This document shows, one piece after another, positions 17,515-26,651 of a stretch of DNA of 64,000 bases. Under the pieces are notes generated by a model that saw only the letters and a program-made list of their open reading frames with translations, searched no databases and had not been told where the DNA came from. The first letter of the stretch is position 1. Every line of letters starts with the position of its first letter. Position numbers and translations under genes: made by a program. Source of the stretch: Mogibacterium diversum_A (lineage in GTDB: Bacteria > Bacillota > Clostridia > Peptostreptococcales > Anaerovoracaceae); contig NZ_CALIZG010000021.1 in the NCBI RefSeq assembly GCF_938028775.1, positions 32,435 through 96,434 of the forward strand, given 5' to 3'.

Positions 17515-18393
17515 ATGTTTAAATATATTGCTGCTCCGCTGATTGGAGCACTTATAGGATATTGTACCAATTATATTGCGGTCAAGATGCTGTTCAGGCC
17601 GCGCCATGAGAAATACATCTTCGGCCACAAGGTGCCGCTGACACCTGGAGCTATTCCGAAGGGTAAGACGCGGCTTGCAAAGTCCGTCGGAGATGTGATA
17701 TCGAATCACCTCGTCACGAGCGAAGATATCGAGGGCAAGGCGCTTAATGAAGAGACAGAAACAGCTGTTACAGAGCGAATGGTGCAGCTACTGAAATCAG
17801 ATATAGATAATGGATTTAGAGCGATTTCATCCTCTGAAGAGGAGTATGAGGCTATTACGACGAATCTCGACTATGCGGTAACTCTACGAATGGCGGATGC
17901 GGTTAAGAGCATTAATTTTTCAGATATAATCAAGGTGAAGGGCGGTCAGATAATCGGAGAGCAGCTCGGCGGATCTATGATTGGGATGTTTATAAATCCG
18001 GAGATGATAGATGGCATTCTCGGTTCGATTTCGGATAATATCGGGAGATATGTTGATGATCACTGCTACAACTTCTTAGCACCTGAGGTTAGCCGTAGTA
18101 TGGAGAAGCTGCGTGGTGATAACATTTACGACATGATAACGAATAATGGTGTGAGCGACGAGGAACTGAGGGCGAAGGTAAGAGAGGTTTATAGGAAAAC
18201 TATCAAAGCTGTGATTCCAGAGCTTATCGCTAAAATGGATATCGCTAGTATGGTCAGTCAGAAAATCGAGGACATGGAAGTTGAACAGCTCGAGGACATG
18301 GTCATGGAGGTGATGTCGAAGGAGCTAACTACTATCGTCAATCTAGGTGCGCTAATTGGATTTATACTGGGCCTTATTAATCTTATTTTTTAG
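17515..18393 (+). CDS. DUF445 family membrane protein
   Basis: 292-aa protein of the DUF445/YheB family. N-terminal membrane segment with the signature IGALIGYCTNYIAVKMLFRP (residues ~10-29), then the LTPGAIPKGK...LAKSVGDVISNHLV motif, a long helical central region and a C-terminal hydrophobic anchor (LGALIGFILGLINLIF). Family members have been linked to envelope or spore functions but the biochemical role is unknown. RBS GGAGG at 17502-17506. Confidence 0.9.
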   Translation: MFKYIAAPLIGALIGYCTNYIAVKMLFRPRHEKYIFGHKVPLTPGAIPKGKTRLAKSVGDVISNHLVTSEDIEGKALNEETETAVTERMVQLLKSDIDNGFRAISSSEEEYEAITTNLDYAVTLRMADAVKSINFSDIIKVKGGQIIGEQLGGSMIGMFINPEMIDGILGSISDNIGRYVDDHCYNFLAPEVSRSMEKLRGDNIYDMITNNGVSDEELRAKVREVYRKTIKAVIPELIAKMDIASMVSQKIEDMEVEQLEDMVMEVMSKELTTIVNLGALIGFILGLINLIF

Positions 18394-18536
18394 CTAAAAA
18401 ATACCGAAAAAAAGCTAAAGAGTGATTATTTTTAAATAAAGCGTATTGTATCTTGCGGCTAACATTCGCATGATGTAAAATTAATAAAGTTGAACAAATT
18501 AGCATTTGATTTTTGTATAAAATGAAGGAGATATAG

Positions 18537-19013
18537 ATGAAACATTTCGTAATTGAGATGGAAAACGGTGCTACTATGAGCGGTGAGCTCTACGAGGATA
18601 TCGCACCTAAATCAGTCGAAAATTTCGTAGATCTTTGTGAGAAGGGCTTCTATGATGGTCTTATTTTCCACAGAGTTATTCCAGGCTTCATGATTCAGGG
18701 TGGATGCCCAGATGGAACTGGAATGGGTGGTCCTGGATACAGTATCCCAGGCGAGTTCTCATCCAACGGATTCAAGAACGACCTCAAGCATACTAGAGGG
18801 GTTCTCTCTATGGCTAGATCGATGAATCCTAATTCGGCTGGTTCACAGTTCTTCATCATGGTTGATGATGCTCCACATCTGGATGGACAGTATGCTGCAT
18901 TTGGAAAGGTTACAGAAGGCATGGAAGAAGCAGACCGTATCGTTTCTGTTCCACGTAACATGATGGATAAGCCTAACGAAGATCAGGTAATCAAGACTAT
19001 TACAATTAAGTAG
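18537..19013 (+). CDS. ppiB: Cyclophilin-type peptidyl-prolyl isomerase
   Basis: 158-aa single-domain cytosolic cyclophilin catalysing proline cis-trans isomerisation. Active-site landmarks visible: FHRVIPGFMIQGG (catalytic Arg), GVLSMARSMNPNSAGSQFFI and HLDGQYAAFGKV. The Trp of CsA-binding forms is replaced by Tyr (HLDGQYAAFG). AAGGAG precedes ATG 18537. A terminator at 19068-19091 follows. Confidence 0.95.
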   Translation: MKHFVIEMENGATMSGELYEDIAPKSVENFVDLCEKGFYDGLIFHRVIPGFMIQGGCPDGTGMGGPGYSIPGEFSSNGFKNDLKHTRGVLSMARSMNPNSAGSQFFIMVDDAPHLDGQYAAFGKVTEGMEEADRIVSVPRNMMDKPNEDQVIKTITIK

Positions 19014-19067
19014 TAATGCCTTCATATGCAGGTATCGGAGCATTTCGAACCGCTATATACGAAGATT

Positions 19068-19091
19068 CGCCGCACTCCTACGAGTGTGGCG
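19068..19091 (+). terminator. Intrinsic terminator after ppiB
   Basis: CGCCGCACTC (19068-19077) pairs with GAGTGTGGCG (19082-19091) through ten pairs including one G-T, loop CTAC, followed by TTCCCAATTTTT. Confidence 0.75.
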
Positions 19092-19122
19092 TTCCCAATT
19101 TTTAAGATATCCGGAGGTGCCC

Positions 19123-20775
19123 GTGGAATCCGATAAGAAGATAATAATAATTGGACATAAGAATCCCGACACCGATTCTATTTGCTCAGCGATTGGCTAT
19201 GCTGAGATTAAGAATCGAATTACGAATACCAATAATTACGTAGCTCGCCGCGCTGGTGAAATCAATGGAGAGACGGAATTTGTGCTGCAGAGATTTGGCA
19301 TTAAAGTCCCTGAATACGTGGATAATGTCGCTACTCAGGTCAGAGATATGGAGATTAGGCACACCCCGGGAGTTCCTAAGGAGATGACTATCAAGGAAGC
19401 CTGGAGCATCATGGGTAAAAGTGAGGCTGTAACCCAGCCAATTACCGAGTCTGACAAGGTTATCGGGCTCATTACGAAGGGTGATATCGCACGTACGTTT
19501 ATGGATGCTGAGAGCAGTGCCTTCCTTTCGAGCACATCGCCTAGGTTCAGCGATATTGCTGCTACGATTGACGGACACATTGTAGTCGGTGATGGAGAGC
19601 GTCACTTTGACAAGGGAAAGGTTCTGGTTGGAGCAGCGCTGGTCGAAAGGATGCAGGGCGTCGTTCAGGAGCACGATTTAGTAATCCTTGTTGACCGCAA
19701 GGAAAATCAAATTGGTGCGCTTGAGGCCGATGCAGGATGCATTATCCTGTGCCTAGGTGCGAAGGCCTCTAAGGAAGTCGCAGAACTTGCAAAAGCCAAG
19801 GGGGCAGTTATCATTGAAACTGATCTAGATACGTTCTCAGTATCGAGGGAAATCAACAAGAGCGTACCGCTAGAAGCATTCATGACATCTGATGGAATCG
19901 AAGGCTTTAAGCTAGATGACTATACGGACAGTGTAAAGGCGGAGATGGGAGCTACGAGGCATCGAGCGTTTCCCGTTACAGATAGCAAAGGCCGCTACAT
20001 CGGAACAGTTTCGAGGCGTAATCTGCTCAATATCAGGAAGAAGCAGGTAATTCTCGTAGACCATAATGAGAAGTCACAGGCAGTGGACAATATCGATGAT
20101 GCGGACATACTTGAGATTGTGGATCACCACAGACTAGGGACTATCCAGACGCTTCAGCCGATATTTTTCAATCTACAGCCAGTTGGTTGCACCGCTACAA
20201 TCCTATACCAGATGTATATAGAGCGTGGTATCGATGTACCTAAGCACATTGCAGGACTATTATGTGCGGCAATCGTATCTGATACGCTTATGTTTAGATC
20301 GCCAACATGTACGACACAGGATAAGATGGCTGCTGGGGCACTCGCATTAATTGCGGGCATTGATATAGAGTCTTTTGCAACGGAGATGTTCGAGGCAGGA
20401 TCAGACCTCAAGGACAAATCAGCAGAAGAAATTTTCTATCAGGATTACAAGAAATTCACATTCGGAAGCTCGAGCTTTGGAGTTGGACAGATAAGCTCGA
20501 TGAACGAAGGGGAGCTGAGCAATATCAAGGAGATGTTACTTCCGCTTATGGAGAATGAGTGTGGCAAGAATAAAGTCTCGATGGTGTTCTTCCTACTTAC
20601 TGACATCAAACACTCCTCGTCAGAGATGCTTTACGCCGGTGAACACGCTCGAGAGATGATAATGAATGCATTTCCAGGGGCCGTTCCGACAGATGGCGGA
20701 TTTAAGATAGACGGGCTGCTATCTAGAAAGAAACAGCTCATACCAGCGTTTATGGACGCTATTCAAGGCGTTTAA
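19123..20775 (+). CDS. CBS/DRTGG-containing manganese-dependent inorganic pyrophosphatase
   Basis: 550-aa family II pyrophosphatase with regulatory insert. Start GTG 19123 follows GGAGG (19113-19117). The DHH domain begins IIIGHKNPDTDSICSAIGYAEIK (GHKNPDTDS metal ligands), is interrupted after about residue 65 by CBS and DRTGG-type segments that bind adenine nucleotides in the family, and resumes with ILVDHNEKSQAVDNI, DHHRLG and the C-terminal DHHA2 domain (SRKKQLIP). Hydrolyses PPi to drive biosynthesis, gated by AMP/ADP/ATP in studied homologs. Confidence 0.93.
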   Translation: MESDKKIIIIGHKNPDTDSICSAIGYAEIKNRITNTNNYVARRAGEINGETEFVLQRFGIKVPEYVDNVATQVRDMEIRHTPGVPKEMTIKEAWSIMGKSEAVTQPITESDKVIGLITKGDIARTFMDAESSAFLSSTSPRFSDIAATIDGHIVVGDGERHFDKGKVLVGAALVERMQGVVQEHDLVILVDRKENQIGALEADAGCIILCLGAKASKEVAELAKAKGAVIIETDLDTFSVSREINKSVPLEAFMTSDGIEGFKLDDYTDSVKAEMGATRHRAFPVTDSKGRYIGTVSRRNLLNIRKKQVILVDHNEKSQAVDNIDDADILEIVDHHRLGTIQTLQPIFFNLQPVGCTATILYQMYIERGIDVPKHIAGLLCAAIVSDTLMFRSPTCTTQDKMAAGALALIAGIDIESFATEMFEAGSDLKDKSAEEIFYQDYKKFTFGSSSFGVGQISSMNEGELSNIKEMLLPLMENECGKNKVSMVFFLLTDIKHSSSEMLYAGEHAREMIMNAFPGAVPTDGGFKIDGLLSRKKQLIPAFMDAIQGV

Positions 20776-20802
20776 ATATTATTTTTTTAGGAAAGGAAAG
20801 AA

Positions 20803-21561
20803 ATGGATTACAAGAGGATTCTTAAGGAAATTCTGAACATCGGCAGAGAGATGCTCCGTGCAGGCGCTGAGGTGAGCAGAGTTGAGGACAGTATGTACAG
20901 AATGTGCAAGAGCTATGGCTTCACACATGCAGATATCTGGGTTATCTACAGCAACATTCAGGCGACAGTTGAGACAGCGGAGGGTGATATCATAACGCAG
21001 ATTAGACATATACCTTCTACTTCATCGAACTTTGATAAACTCGACTATCTCAACAATTTATCGAGACGCGTATGTCGTCAGACACCAAGCCCAGATGAGG
21101 TTGCAAACATGCTACAAGAGGTTCTGGACAGGACACCTCAGCCTGCATACCTAGAGTATCTGGCAGGAATTCTCGGGGGAACAGGATTCGGCGTGTTCTT
21201 CAACTGCGGGGTTAAGGATGCGATTATCGCTGCCATATCTTCGATAATCATTGTTTTCCTAGGCAGGAGATTGGCGAAGACAGAGAGTAATCCTCTGATT
21301 TCCAACTTCATTCAGTCATTTATCACAGAGGTATTCATCATTCTTTCTGTATATGTTGGATTTGCGGAAAAGTCAGGTAACATCACGGTCGGTGTAGTAA
21401 TGCTCCTAGTCAGTGCGCTCGGATTTACGAATGGAATCAGCGACCTGCTTCACAAGGATACACTTGCTGGAATACTTAACATTTCAAATGCTATAATCGG
21501 AGCAGCGGGAATCGCCTTCGGAATAGCTTCAGCAATTCTATTATTCAAGGGGGTGTTCTAA
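20803..21561 (+). CDS. Threonine/serine exporter ThrE, N-terminal half protein (DUF1212)
   Basis: 252 aa. Soluble N-terminal DUF1212 domain (GREMLRAGAEVSRVEDSMYRM, residues ~13-33) followed by five or so hydrophobic segments. In the split ThrE/YjjP-YjjB arrangement this larger subunit pairs with the short one encoded next. Substrate could be threonine/serine or, as for E. coli YjjPB, a dicarboxylate; the sequence does not decide. The stop is one base from the partner gene's ATG. Confidence 0.9.
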   Translation: MDYKRILKEILNIGREMLRAGAEVSRVEDSMYRMCKSYGFTHADIWVIYSNIQATVETAEGDIITQIRHIPSTSSNFDKLDYLNNLSRRVCRQTPSPDEVANMLQEVLDRTPQPAYLEYLAGILGGTGFGVFFNCGVKDAIIAAISSIIIVFLGRRLAKTESNPLISNFIQSFITEVFIILSVYVGFAEKSGNITVGVVMLLVSALGFTNGISDLLHKDTLAGILNISNAIIGAAGIAFGIASAILLFKGVF

Positions 21562-21562
21562 G

Positions 21563-22024
21563 ATGACCGAATTACATCCAAGTATAATAATACAATTTAT
21601 TTCGTGTACCGCTGCCTGTGTGGGCTTCGGTCTATGGTTTAACGTTAAAGGCAAGCAGGTGCTCTTTTGCGGAATCGGGGCATTCTGCACATGGGGGATG
21701 TACGTAATTAGTGATGGAATTCTCCATAACTACTTCTTGGCGACACTTGTCAGCGCTATATTTGTAGCTGGCTACGCGCAGGTTATGGCGAGAGTCAATA
21801 AAGCACCTGCAACGATATTCCAGAGCGTATGCGCATTTCCACTAGTACCGGGAAACAACCTTTACTTCGTAATGTACGCTATGGTTATGGACATGCCTAA
21901 GGAGACCGCGAGTGAGGGCAAGCAGCTTGTACTGAACTGCCTCGGAATTGCGATGGGATTTATGGTAATAGAGATCGTGAATAAGTACGGAACTTTATTC
22001 TATCGCAAGCTCAAAAAGGCATAA
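21563..22024 (+). CDS. Threonine/serine exporter ThrE_2 half protein (DUF3815)
   Basis: 153-aa four- to five-TM protein, the small partner of the preceding DUF1212 protein. Family landmarks include the VCAFPLVPGNNLYFVMYAM segment (residues ~92-110). Coupled translation (TAAGATG) and strict adjacency argue for an obligate heteromeric exporter. Confidence 0.9.
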   Translation: MTELHPSIIIQFISCTAACVGFGLWFNVKGKQVLFCGIGAFCTWGMYVISDGILHNYFLATLVSAIFVAGYAQVMARVNKAPATIFQSVCAFPLVPGNNLYFVMYAMVMDMPKETASEGKQLVLNCLGIAMGFMVIEIVNKYGTLFYRKLKKA

Positions 22025-22116
22025 AAAAATTCATGAATTAGATTAAAAAAAATAGCCACAAAAAGGTTGTATAGGTGGTACTATATAGTCTAAGGATTTT
22101 ACCTGGAAGAGGAAAT

Positions 22117-22926
22117 ATGGCTAGAGTTAAGAATAATAATCGTGCTACAAATGTAGCAAAAGAATATATCAAAGACATGGATAAGAATAAAGTAGCAAGT
22201 ATCATCTTGCTGCTTTTTCTTGTCGTTTTTTTATTCAACCTACTGAAGTTCAACCGCAAGGTTCCGGTAGGAAAGGATGAGATTGAGAGGAATAAGAAGA
22301 GCGTTGAGGCTATACAGAAGAGCTCTGTAACTAGCGTTGAAGAAGCTGTTTCGGCACTCGGCGGAGAGGTGTCTGCAAATGGGCAGAGCAACAAGGCGAG
22401 ATACATGAGCAAGTTCAAGGGCAGTATCGTTGTCGGTGACTCGGTTACTGAGGGGCTCAGTGTGTATGGCTGGCTGAGTGATGATCAGGTATTTAGCAAG
22501 ATTGGTTCAAGCGTAATGACTGGAGATGATTTATTCTCGAGTGCAGCGGGAACTTATCCAAGCACCGCATTCTTTGCTTTTGGTATGAACGACATGGGCA
22601 ATTACAGAGGCGATGAAAAGGCATTTATCAAGAAGTATGAAGCAAGGTTAAAGGCTTTCCACAAGGCTTCACCTAAGACGAAGATTTGTGTGTGTGGCAT
22701 CTCGGCACCTACTGACTCAGCGATGGCTAAGAACAAGTCGATTAGTAATTATAAGAAATTTAACAGCGCTATCAAGAAGATGTGCGCTAAGAATAAGTAC
22801 GTATATATTCCAACTGCGGATATTCTGCAGAAGCATCCAGAGCTATATGCAGGTGACGGTATTCACGCTCAGGCTACGTATTATCCGTACTGGCTGGATA
22901 GGATGATTGAGGAGGCAGAACTGTAG
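22117..22926 (+). CDS. Membrane-anchored SGNH/GDSL-type hydrolase
   Basis: 269 aa from ATG 22117 (RBS AGAGGA at 22108-22113). One N-terminal transmembrane segment (about residues 28-46), then an extracytoplasmic SGNH domain: block I IVVGDSVTEGLS (nucleophile Ser), block III GMNDMGNY, and a C-terminal GDGIHAQ with the catalytic Asp/His. Such enzymes remove or transfer acyl groups on surface glycans. First gene of a four-gene cassette with DUF4358-like, MBOAT and DHHW proteins, hence an O-acetylation function is inferred. Confidence 0.87.
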   Translation: MARVKNNNRATNVAKEYIKDMDKNKVASIILLLFLVVFLFNLLKFNRKVPVGKDEIERNKKSVEAIQKSSVTSVEEAVSALGGEVSANGQSNKARYMSKFKGSIVVGDSVTEGLSVYGWLSDDQVFSKIGSSVMTGDDLFSSAAGTYPSTAFFAFGMNDMGNYRGDEKAFIKKYEARLKAFHKASPKTKICVCGISAPTDSAMAKNKSISNYKKFNSAIKKMCAKNKYVYIPTADILQKHPELYAGDGIHAQATYYPYWLDRMIEEAEL

Positions 22927-23424
22927 ATGAATACTAAATCGCGTAGAGATGCTATAAGGTATGGAAGAATCCTAAAGTGTGTTCTCCTTATTATACTGCT
23001 TGCCTTCCTTGCTATAGTGTATAGCCGTGAAAATGCAAAGGATGTCTCGATGGACAAGATTGAGGCGCAGCTTATCAAGAAGACTAATATAGAGAAACTG
23101 CAGAAACAGAAACCTCGTGATCTCGTACAGTTCATAGGACTAGATGCTAATAATTATGAGGCTGTTCTGTATTACAAGAGCAAGGAAGCTCTTTCTGTTG
23201 ACGAGGTTCTGGTCATCAAGGTCAAGAATAAGTCTGACGTTAAAGCTGTCAAAGATGCTGTAGAAAAGCGCATCACAAGCCAGATAGAGGCATTTGACAA
23301 TTACGGACCTGAGCAGGTCAAGGAACTTAAGAACGCAATCGTGACTTCGAGGGGCAAGTACGTATTCTATGGAGTTGCCAAGGATCCAGATAAGTATGAG
23401 GAGGTGCTATTAAGTGTTATTTAG
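22927..23424 (+). CDS. DUF4358-like membrane-anchored protein
   Basis: 165 aa, starting directly after the stop of the SGNH gene. One N-terminal transmembrane segment (residues ~17-33), then an extracytoplasmic domain with paired beta/alpha elements (VLVIKVKNKSDVKAVKDAVEKRI) as in DUF4358 proteins, which regularly occur with MBOAT acyltransferases. Activity unknown; probably part of the acyl-transfer complex. Its 3' end overlaps the MBOAT gene by 11 bases. Confidence 0.75.
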   Translation: MNTKSRRDAIRYGRILKCVLLIILLAFLAIVYSRENAKDVSMDKIEAQLIKKTNIEKLQKQKPRDLVQFIGLDANNYEAVLYYKSKEALSVDEVLVIKVKNKSDVKAVKDAVEKRITSQIEAFDNYGPEQVKELKNAIVTSRGKYVFYGVAKDPDKYEEVLLSVI

Positions 23425-24817
23425 CAGTATTATCTTCATATTCTATTTCCTTCCGATAACGATGCTCGTGTACTATCTGATTCCTAAGGAGCAGACGGGA
23501 AAGCGCAACATTGTGCTGCTCGTTGCCAGCTTGTTCTTTTACAGCTGGGGAGAACCGGTATATCTATTCTTGATGCTATATAGTGCGTTCTTCAACTACT
23601 TCATGGCTATTCAGATTCATAATGAGCAGAAGTATGGAGGCACCGGTAGGAGGAATCTGCTGTTTACAGTGGTTGTAGACCTACTGATACTTGGTTTCTT
23701 CAAGTATTTCGGATTCCTAATGGATACGATAACCTCGATTACAGGATGGCATATTCATTACACGTCACTCGCACTGCCAATCGGAATTTCGTTCTACACC
23801 TTCCAGGCGATGTCATACGTATTTGACGTGTACAAGGGAAAGGTTGCACCGCAGTATAGCTTGCTCAAGTTCTCGTTATATCTGTCGTTCTTCCCTCAGC
23901 TCATCGCAGGACCAATCGTTAAGTATAGAGACGTTGAACTTCAGATAGATAATCGCGAAACCACACTCATTACATTTGGAGAGGGGTCATCGAGATTTAT
24001 CCTTGGACTGGGCAAGAAGGTAATTCTTGCCAACGCGCTAGGTTCGCTCTATACAGAAATTTCGAGTCTGCCGCACGGTCAGATATCGGTGGTACTGTAC
24101 TGGATCGGAATTGCGGCGTACACCTTACAAATTTACTTTGACTTTAGCGGATATTCCGACATGGCGATAGGTCTCGGTAAGATGTTCGGATTCGTGTTTG
24201 ATGAGAACTTCAACTATCCGTATATTGCATCGACTATCACGGATTTCTGGCGCAGATGGCACATGTCGCTATCTACTTGGTTCCGTGAGTACGTGTACAT
24301 TCCACTCGGAGGAAACAGAGTAAAGGTGCATAGACACATTTTAAACCTGCTAATAGTGTGGTCTCTGACTGGTCTATGGCACGGTGCGAGCTGGAACTTT
24401 GTGCTCTGGGGTGCATACTTCGGAGTGCTGCTGATACTCGAGAAGTATGTATATGGCAAATATCTAGAGAAGGCGCCAAATTGGTTTAGACACGCATATG
24501 CGATAGTCATAGTTATGGTGAGCTGGGTTTTCTTCAGCATCACAGATATCAGCAAGGCGCTTTCGTATCTCGCTGTCATGTTTGGACTCGGCAAGGTGTC
24601 GTTCATAAATGTTACAGCGATGTATTACATAAGAACGAATTTCATTATCCTTGCCGTTGGTTCGTGTGTGGCAACACCATATCCAATTGAGAAATTCAGA
24701 GAGCTATACAGGAAGAAACCGGCGGTAGGAACTGCGCTGGTGTTCGCAGTACTCATCGTTTCTGTCGCATATCTGGTATATGGTTCGTACAATCCGTTCC
24801 TGTACTTCAGATTCTAG
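23414..24817 (+). CDS. MBOAT family O-acyltransferase (AlgI/DltB/PatA type)
   Basis: 467-aa polytopic membrane protein with ~10-11 hydrophobic segments. The signature ITDFWRRWHMSLSTWFREYVY around residues 275-295 and the downstream LTGLWHGASWNF (catalytic His of MBOAT enzymes) are intact. It moves acyl groups across the membrane for attachment to surface polymers. GTG 23414 overlaps the preceding gene. Partner SGNH and DHHW proteins are encoded on either side, as in alginate- and peptidoglycan-acetylation loci. Confidence 0.95.
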   Translation: MLFSSIIFIFYFLPITMLVYYLIPKEQTGKRNIVLLVASLFFYSWGEPVYLFLMLYSAFFNYFMAIQIHNEQKYGGTGRRNLLFTVVVDLLILGFFKYFGFLMDTITSITGWHIHYTSLALPIGISFYTFQAMSYVFDVYKGKVAPQYSLLKFSLYLSFFPQLIAGPIVKYRDVELQIDNRETTLITFGEGSSRFILGLGKKVILANALGSLYTEISSLPHGQISVVLYWIGIAAYTLQIYFDFSGYSDMAIGLGKMFGFVFDENFNYPYIASTITDFWRRWHMSLSTWFREYVYIPLGGNRVKVHRHILNLLIVWSLTGLWHGASWNFVLWGAYFGVLLILEKYVYGKYLEKAPNWFRHAYAIVIVMVSWVFFSITDISKALSYLAVMFGLGKVSFINVTAMYYIRTNFIILAVGSCVATPYPIEKFRELYRKKPAVGTALVFAVLIVSVAYLVYGSYNPFLYFRF

Positions 24818-24833
24818 CGTAGAGGAGTAAGTT

Positions 24834-26027
24834 TTGAAGAAGATTAACCGTTTTAGAAATGAAATAAAGGCCGAACTGAAGCAAAGTTCGGAGAACAAAA
24901 TGGCAGCGTATACCGGTGTCATATTTGTATTTGTTCTTGCGGCTGTATTCCTTATAAATCTCATAGTTCCAGACAAGTCATTCTCGGCTTCTGAAAACCG
25001 CATGCTACAGGAATTCCCGAGCATATCTGTTTCGAACTATTTCGGCGGTAGGCTAGAATCCAAGATGGAGAGCTACGTGAACGATCAGTTCCTTATGCGT
25101 GGGTCTTTTATCAAGGTTAAGTCGGCTGTCGATGTGACTGAAGGAAAGCTCAAAGCTAACGGGGTGTATAGAGCTCGTGATGGATATCTGATCGAGGATA
25201 TAGTGACTCCAGATCAAAAGACAATTAGCTCTGCTGAAACCGCGCTCAAGAATTTCAAGGCTAAGTATCCTAAGCTAAACATGACATTCCTCCTCGCTCC
25301 AAATGCAGGGAATATCATGTCCGACAAGCTGCCGCTAACTGTCAGTATGGCGGATCAGAACAAGAGCATTGATGCTTTTTACAAGAATATCAAGGCGTCG
25401 GGAATTAAGCCGATTGATGTGAGGAAGACTTTCAATAAGAAGAAAGAGGATGTACAGCTCTATTACAGGACTGACCACCACTGGACGAGCGACGGCGCTT
25501 ACCTCGCATACAAGGCGATTGTGCCAGCACTGGGTGCAGGTATGCCGATGGAGTTTGAGAGTAAGGTTGTTAAGAACGACTTTGCGGGAACCATGTACTC
25601 GAAGAGCGGATTTACAGGCGGAAGATACGATAGTATCAAGATTAATCTGCCTAAGAATAAGAAAGCGGCCAAGCCTTCAGTCATCTACTATGGTGATACT
25701 AAGAAGAAGACTACTAAGTTCTATCAGCTTAAGAATCTAGATAAGAAGGATGCGTACACTGTATTCGGAGGCAGTAACCATCCGATGTACACGGTCAAGA
25801 CTCCGACAGAGTCTAACAGGAGGCTGCTCCTGATTAAGGACTCGTATGCGAACAGTGTGATTCCAATGCTGGCGCAGCATTACCGCGAAATCGTGGTCGT
25901 GGATCCGAGATATTACTTTGATAATGTCGATGATTTGATTGCTTCAGAGGGGATAACTGATGTGCTGTTCCTTTATAATGCGAATACGTTCTTTGCGGAT
26001 GATTCGCTTTCCATGATGTTCCAATAA
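24834..26027 (+). CDS. DHHW family protein (AlgX/AlgJ-like acyltransferase partner)
   Basis: 397 aa, N-terminal transmembrane segment (residues ~23-43), then a DHHW-type SGNH-like domain: TDHHWTSDGAYLAYKAI near residue 212 and a late LLIKDSYANSVIP holding the nucleophile Ser. These proteins complete transfer from MBOAT carriers to the polysaccharide. Start TTG 24834 behind GAGGAG. Last gene of the acylation cassette; no classical terminator follows, but two large structured repeats do. Confidence 0.9.
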   Translation: MKKINRFRNEIKAELKQSSENKMAAYTGVIFVFVLAAVFLINLIVPDKSFSASENRMLQEFPSISVSNYFGGRLESKMESYVNDQFLMRGSFIKVKSAVDVTEGKLKANGVYRARDGYLIEDIVTPDQKTISSAETALKNFKAKYPKLNMTFLLAPNAGNIMSDKLPLTVSMADQNKSIDAFYKNIKASGIKPIDVRKTFNKKKEDVQLYYRTDHHWTSDGAYLAYKAIVPALGAGMPMEFESKVVKNDFAGTMYSKSGFTGGRYDSIKINLPKNKKAAKPSVIYYGDTKKKTTKFYQLKNLDKKDAYTVFGGSNHPMYTVKTPTESNRRLLLIKDSYANSVIPMLAQHYREIVVVDPRYYFDNVDDLIASEGITDVLFLYNANTFFADDSLSMMFQ

Positions 26028-26029
26028 AA

Positions 26030-26201
26030 AAGTGAAGCGTGAGCCTCTGCAAAGAGTCTCGTTTGCTTGACGAATTATATGAAAGCTGCGAAACTTGATT
26101 CGCTGAAACAATTCTCGCTTTCATTAATTCGTTACAGCGCAAACCTTGAACTTGCCGAAACCTCGCGCTTCACTTCTTTATTTCCACGACTCTTAGTTGT
26201 G
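26030..26201. repeat. Structured tandem element, unit 1
   Basis: First of two ~180-bp tandem units with a multi-tier stem. Outer arms AAGTGAAGCG (26030-26039) and CGCTTCACTT (26166-26175) are perfectly complementary. Inner tiers are GTTTGC/GCAAAC (26061/26139), ACGAATTA/TAATTCGT (26070/26125) and TGAAAGC/GCTTTCA (26080/26117). A small 3' hairpin CACGAC/GTTGTG (about 26186-26201) ends the unit. No coding potential. Could be a structured RNA in the 3' UTR of the acylation operon or a palindromic mobile repeat. Confidence 0.75.
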
Positions 26202-26213
26202 ATGCCTGGGTAA

Positions 26214-26385
26214 GCGGAAGTGAGCAGTTGGCAGCAGACTGCGTTTACTTGGCAGATTATACAAAGTCTGCGAGACTTGTAATGATAAAACAATTCCAGA
26301 CTTTGTTAATCTGCTTCGGCGTAAACCGCGGATACTGCCAGAACCTCGCACTTTCTGCTATTTTATTCCAGGCGCTTGGGTTGTG
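26214..26385. repeat. Structured tandem element, unit 2
   Basis: Second unit, offset about 182 bases from unit 1. Equivalent arms: GCGGAAGTG/CACTTTCTGC outer (26214/26349, one bulge), GTTTAC/GTAAAC (26243/26321), GCAGATTA/TAATCTGC (26252/26307) and ACAAAGTCTG/CAGACTTTGT (26261/26297). The primary sequence of the arms differs from unit 1, yet pairing is kept, which is compensatory change. The shared loop segment AAACAATTC and the tail TTGTGATG align both units. Confidence 0.75.
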
Positions 26386-26500
26386 ATGACTACAGATGTA
26401 AATCGCAACATGTTTCATATACAGTACTTGCTAAAATATAATCATATATGATAAATTAATAAAAAATTTATATCTAATAAAAATTGGAGAAGTGTGTATC

Positions 26501-26650
26501 ATGATAAAGAAGATTTCATCTATTGTTATTTTAGTCTGCATTATTTTATTTAATATCACACCGATCGTTATGGCAGCCGACTATGCCGAACTTGGTGATT
26601 CATCAGCGGCAAGCGGAAGCTTATCAGAAGAAACGGAACATCAAATTTAA
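26501..26650 (+). CDS. Small exported peptide, 49 aa
   Basis: ATG 26501 behind GGAGA at 26485-26489. The peptide has a Lys-rich start (MIKKISS), a hydrophobic core and a signal-peptidase-like site near VMAA, leaving a ~25-residue acidic, Ser-rich mature peptide (DYAELGDSSAASGSLSEE...). The stop TAA (26648-26650) is one base before the next ATG (26652), which has no ribosome-binding site of its own, so the small gene is needed for coupled translation. It may be a genuine secreted peptide or the stump of a larger protein fused to a new frame. Confidence 0.55.
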   Translation: MIKKISSIVILVCIILFNITPIVMAADYAELGDSSAASGSLSEETEHQI

Positions 26651-26651
26651 A

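Noticed and set aside
26030..26385. CRISPR or insertion-sequence ends
   Set aside because: Only two units, nested internal stems, no spacers, no transposase frame and no obvious target duplication.
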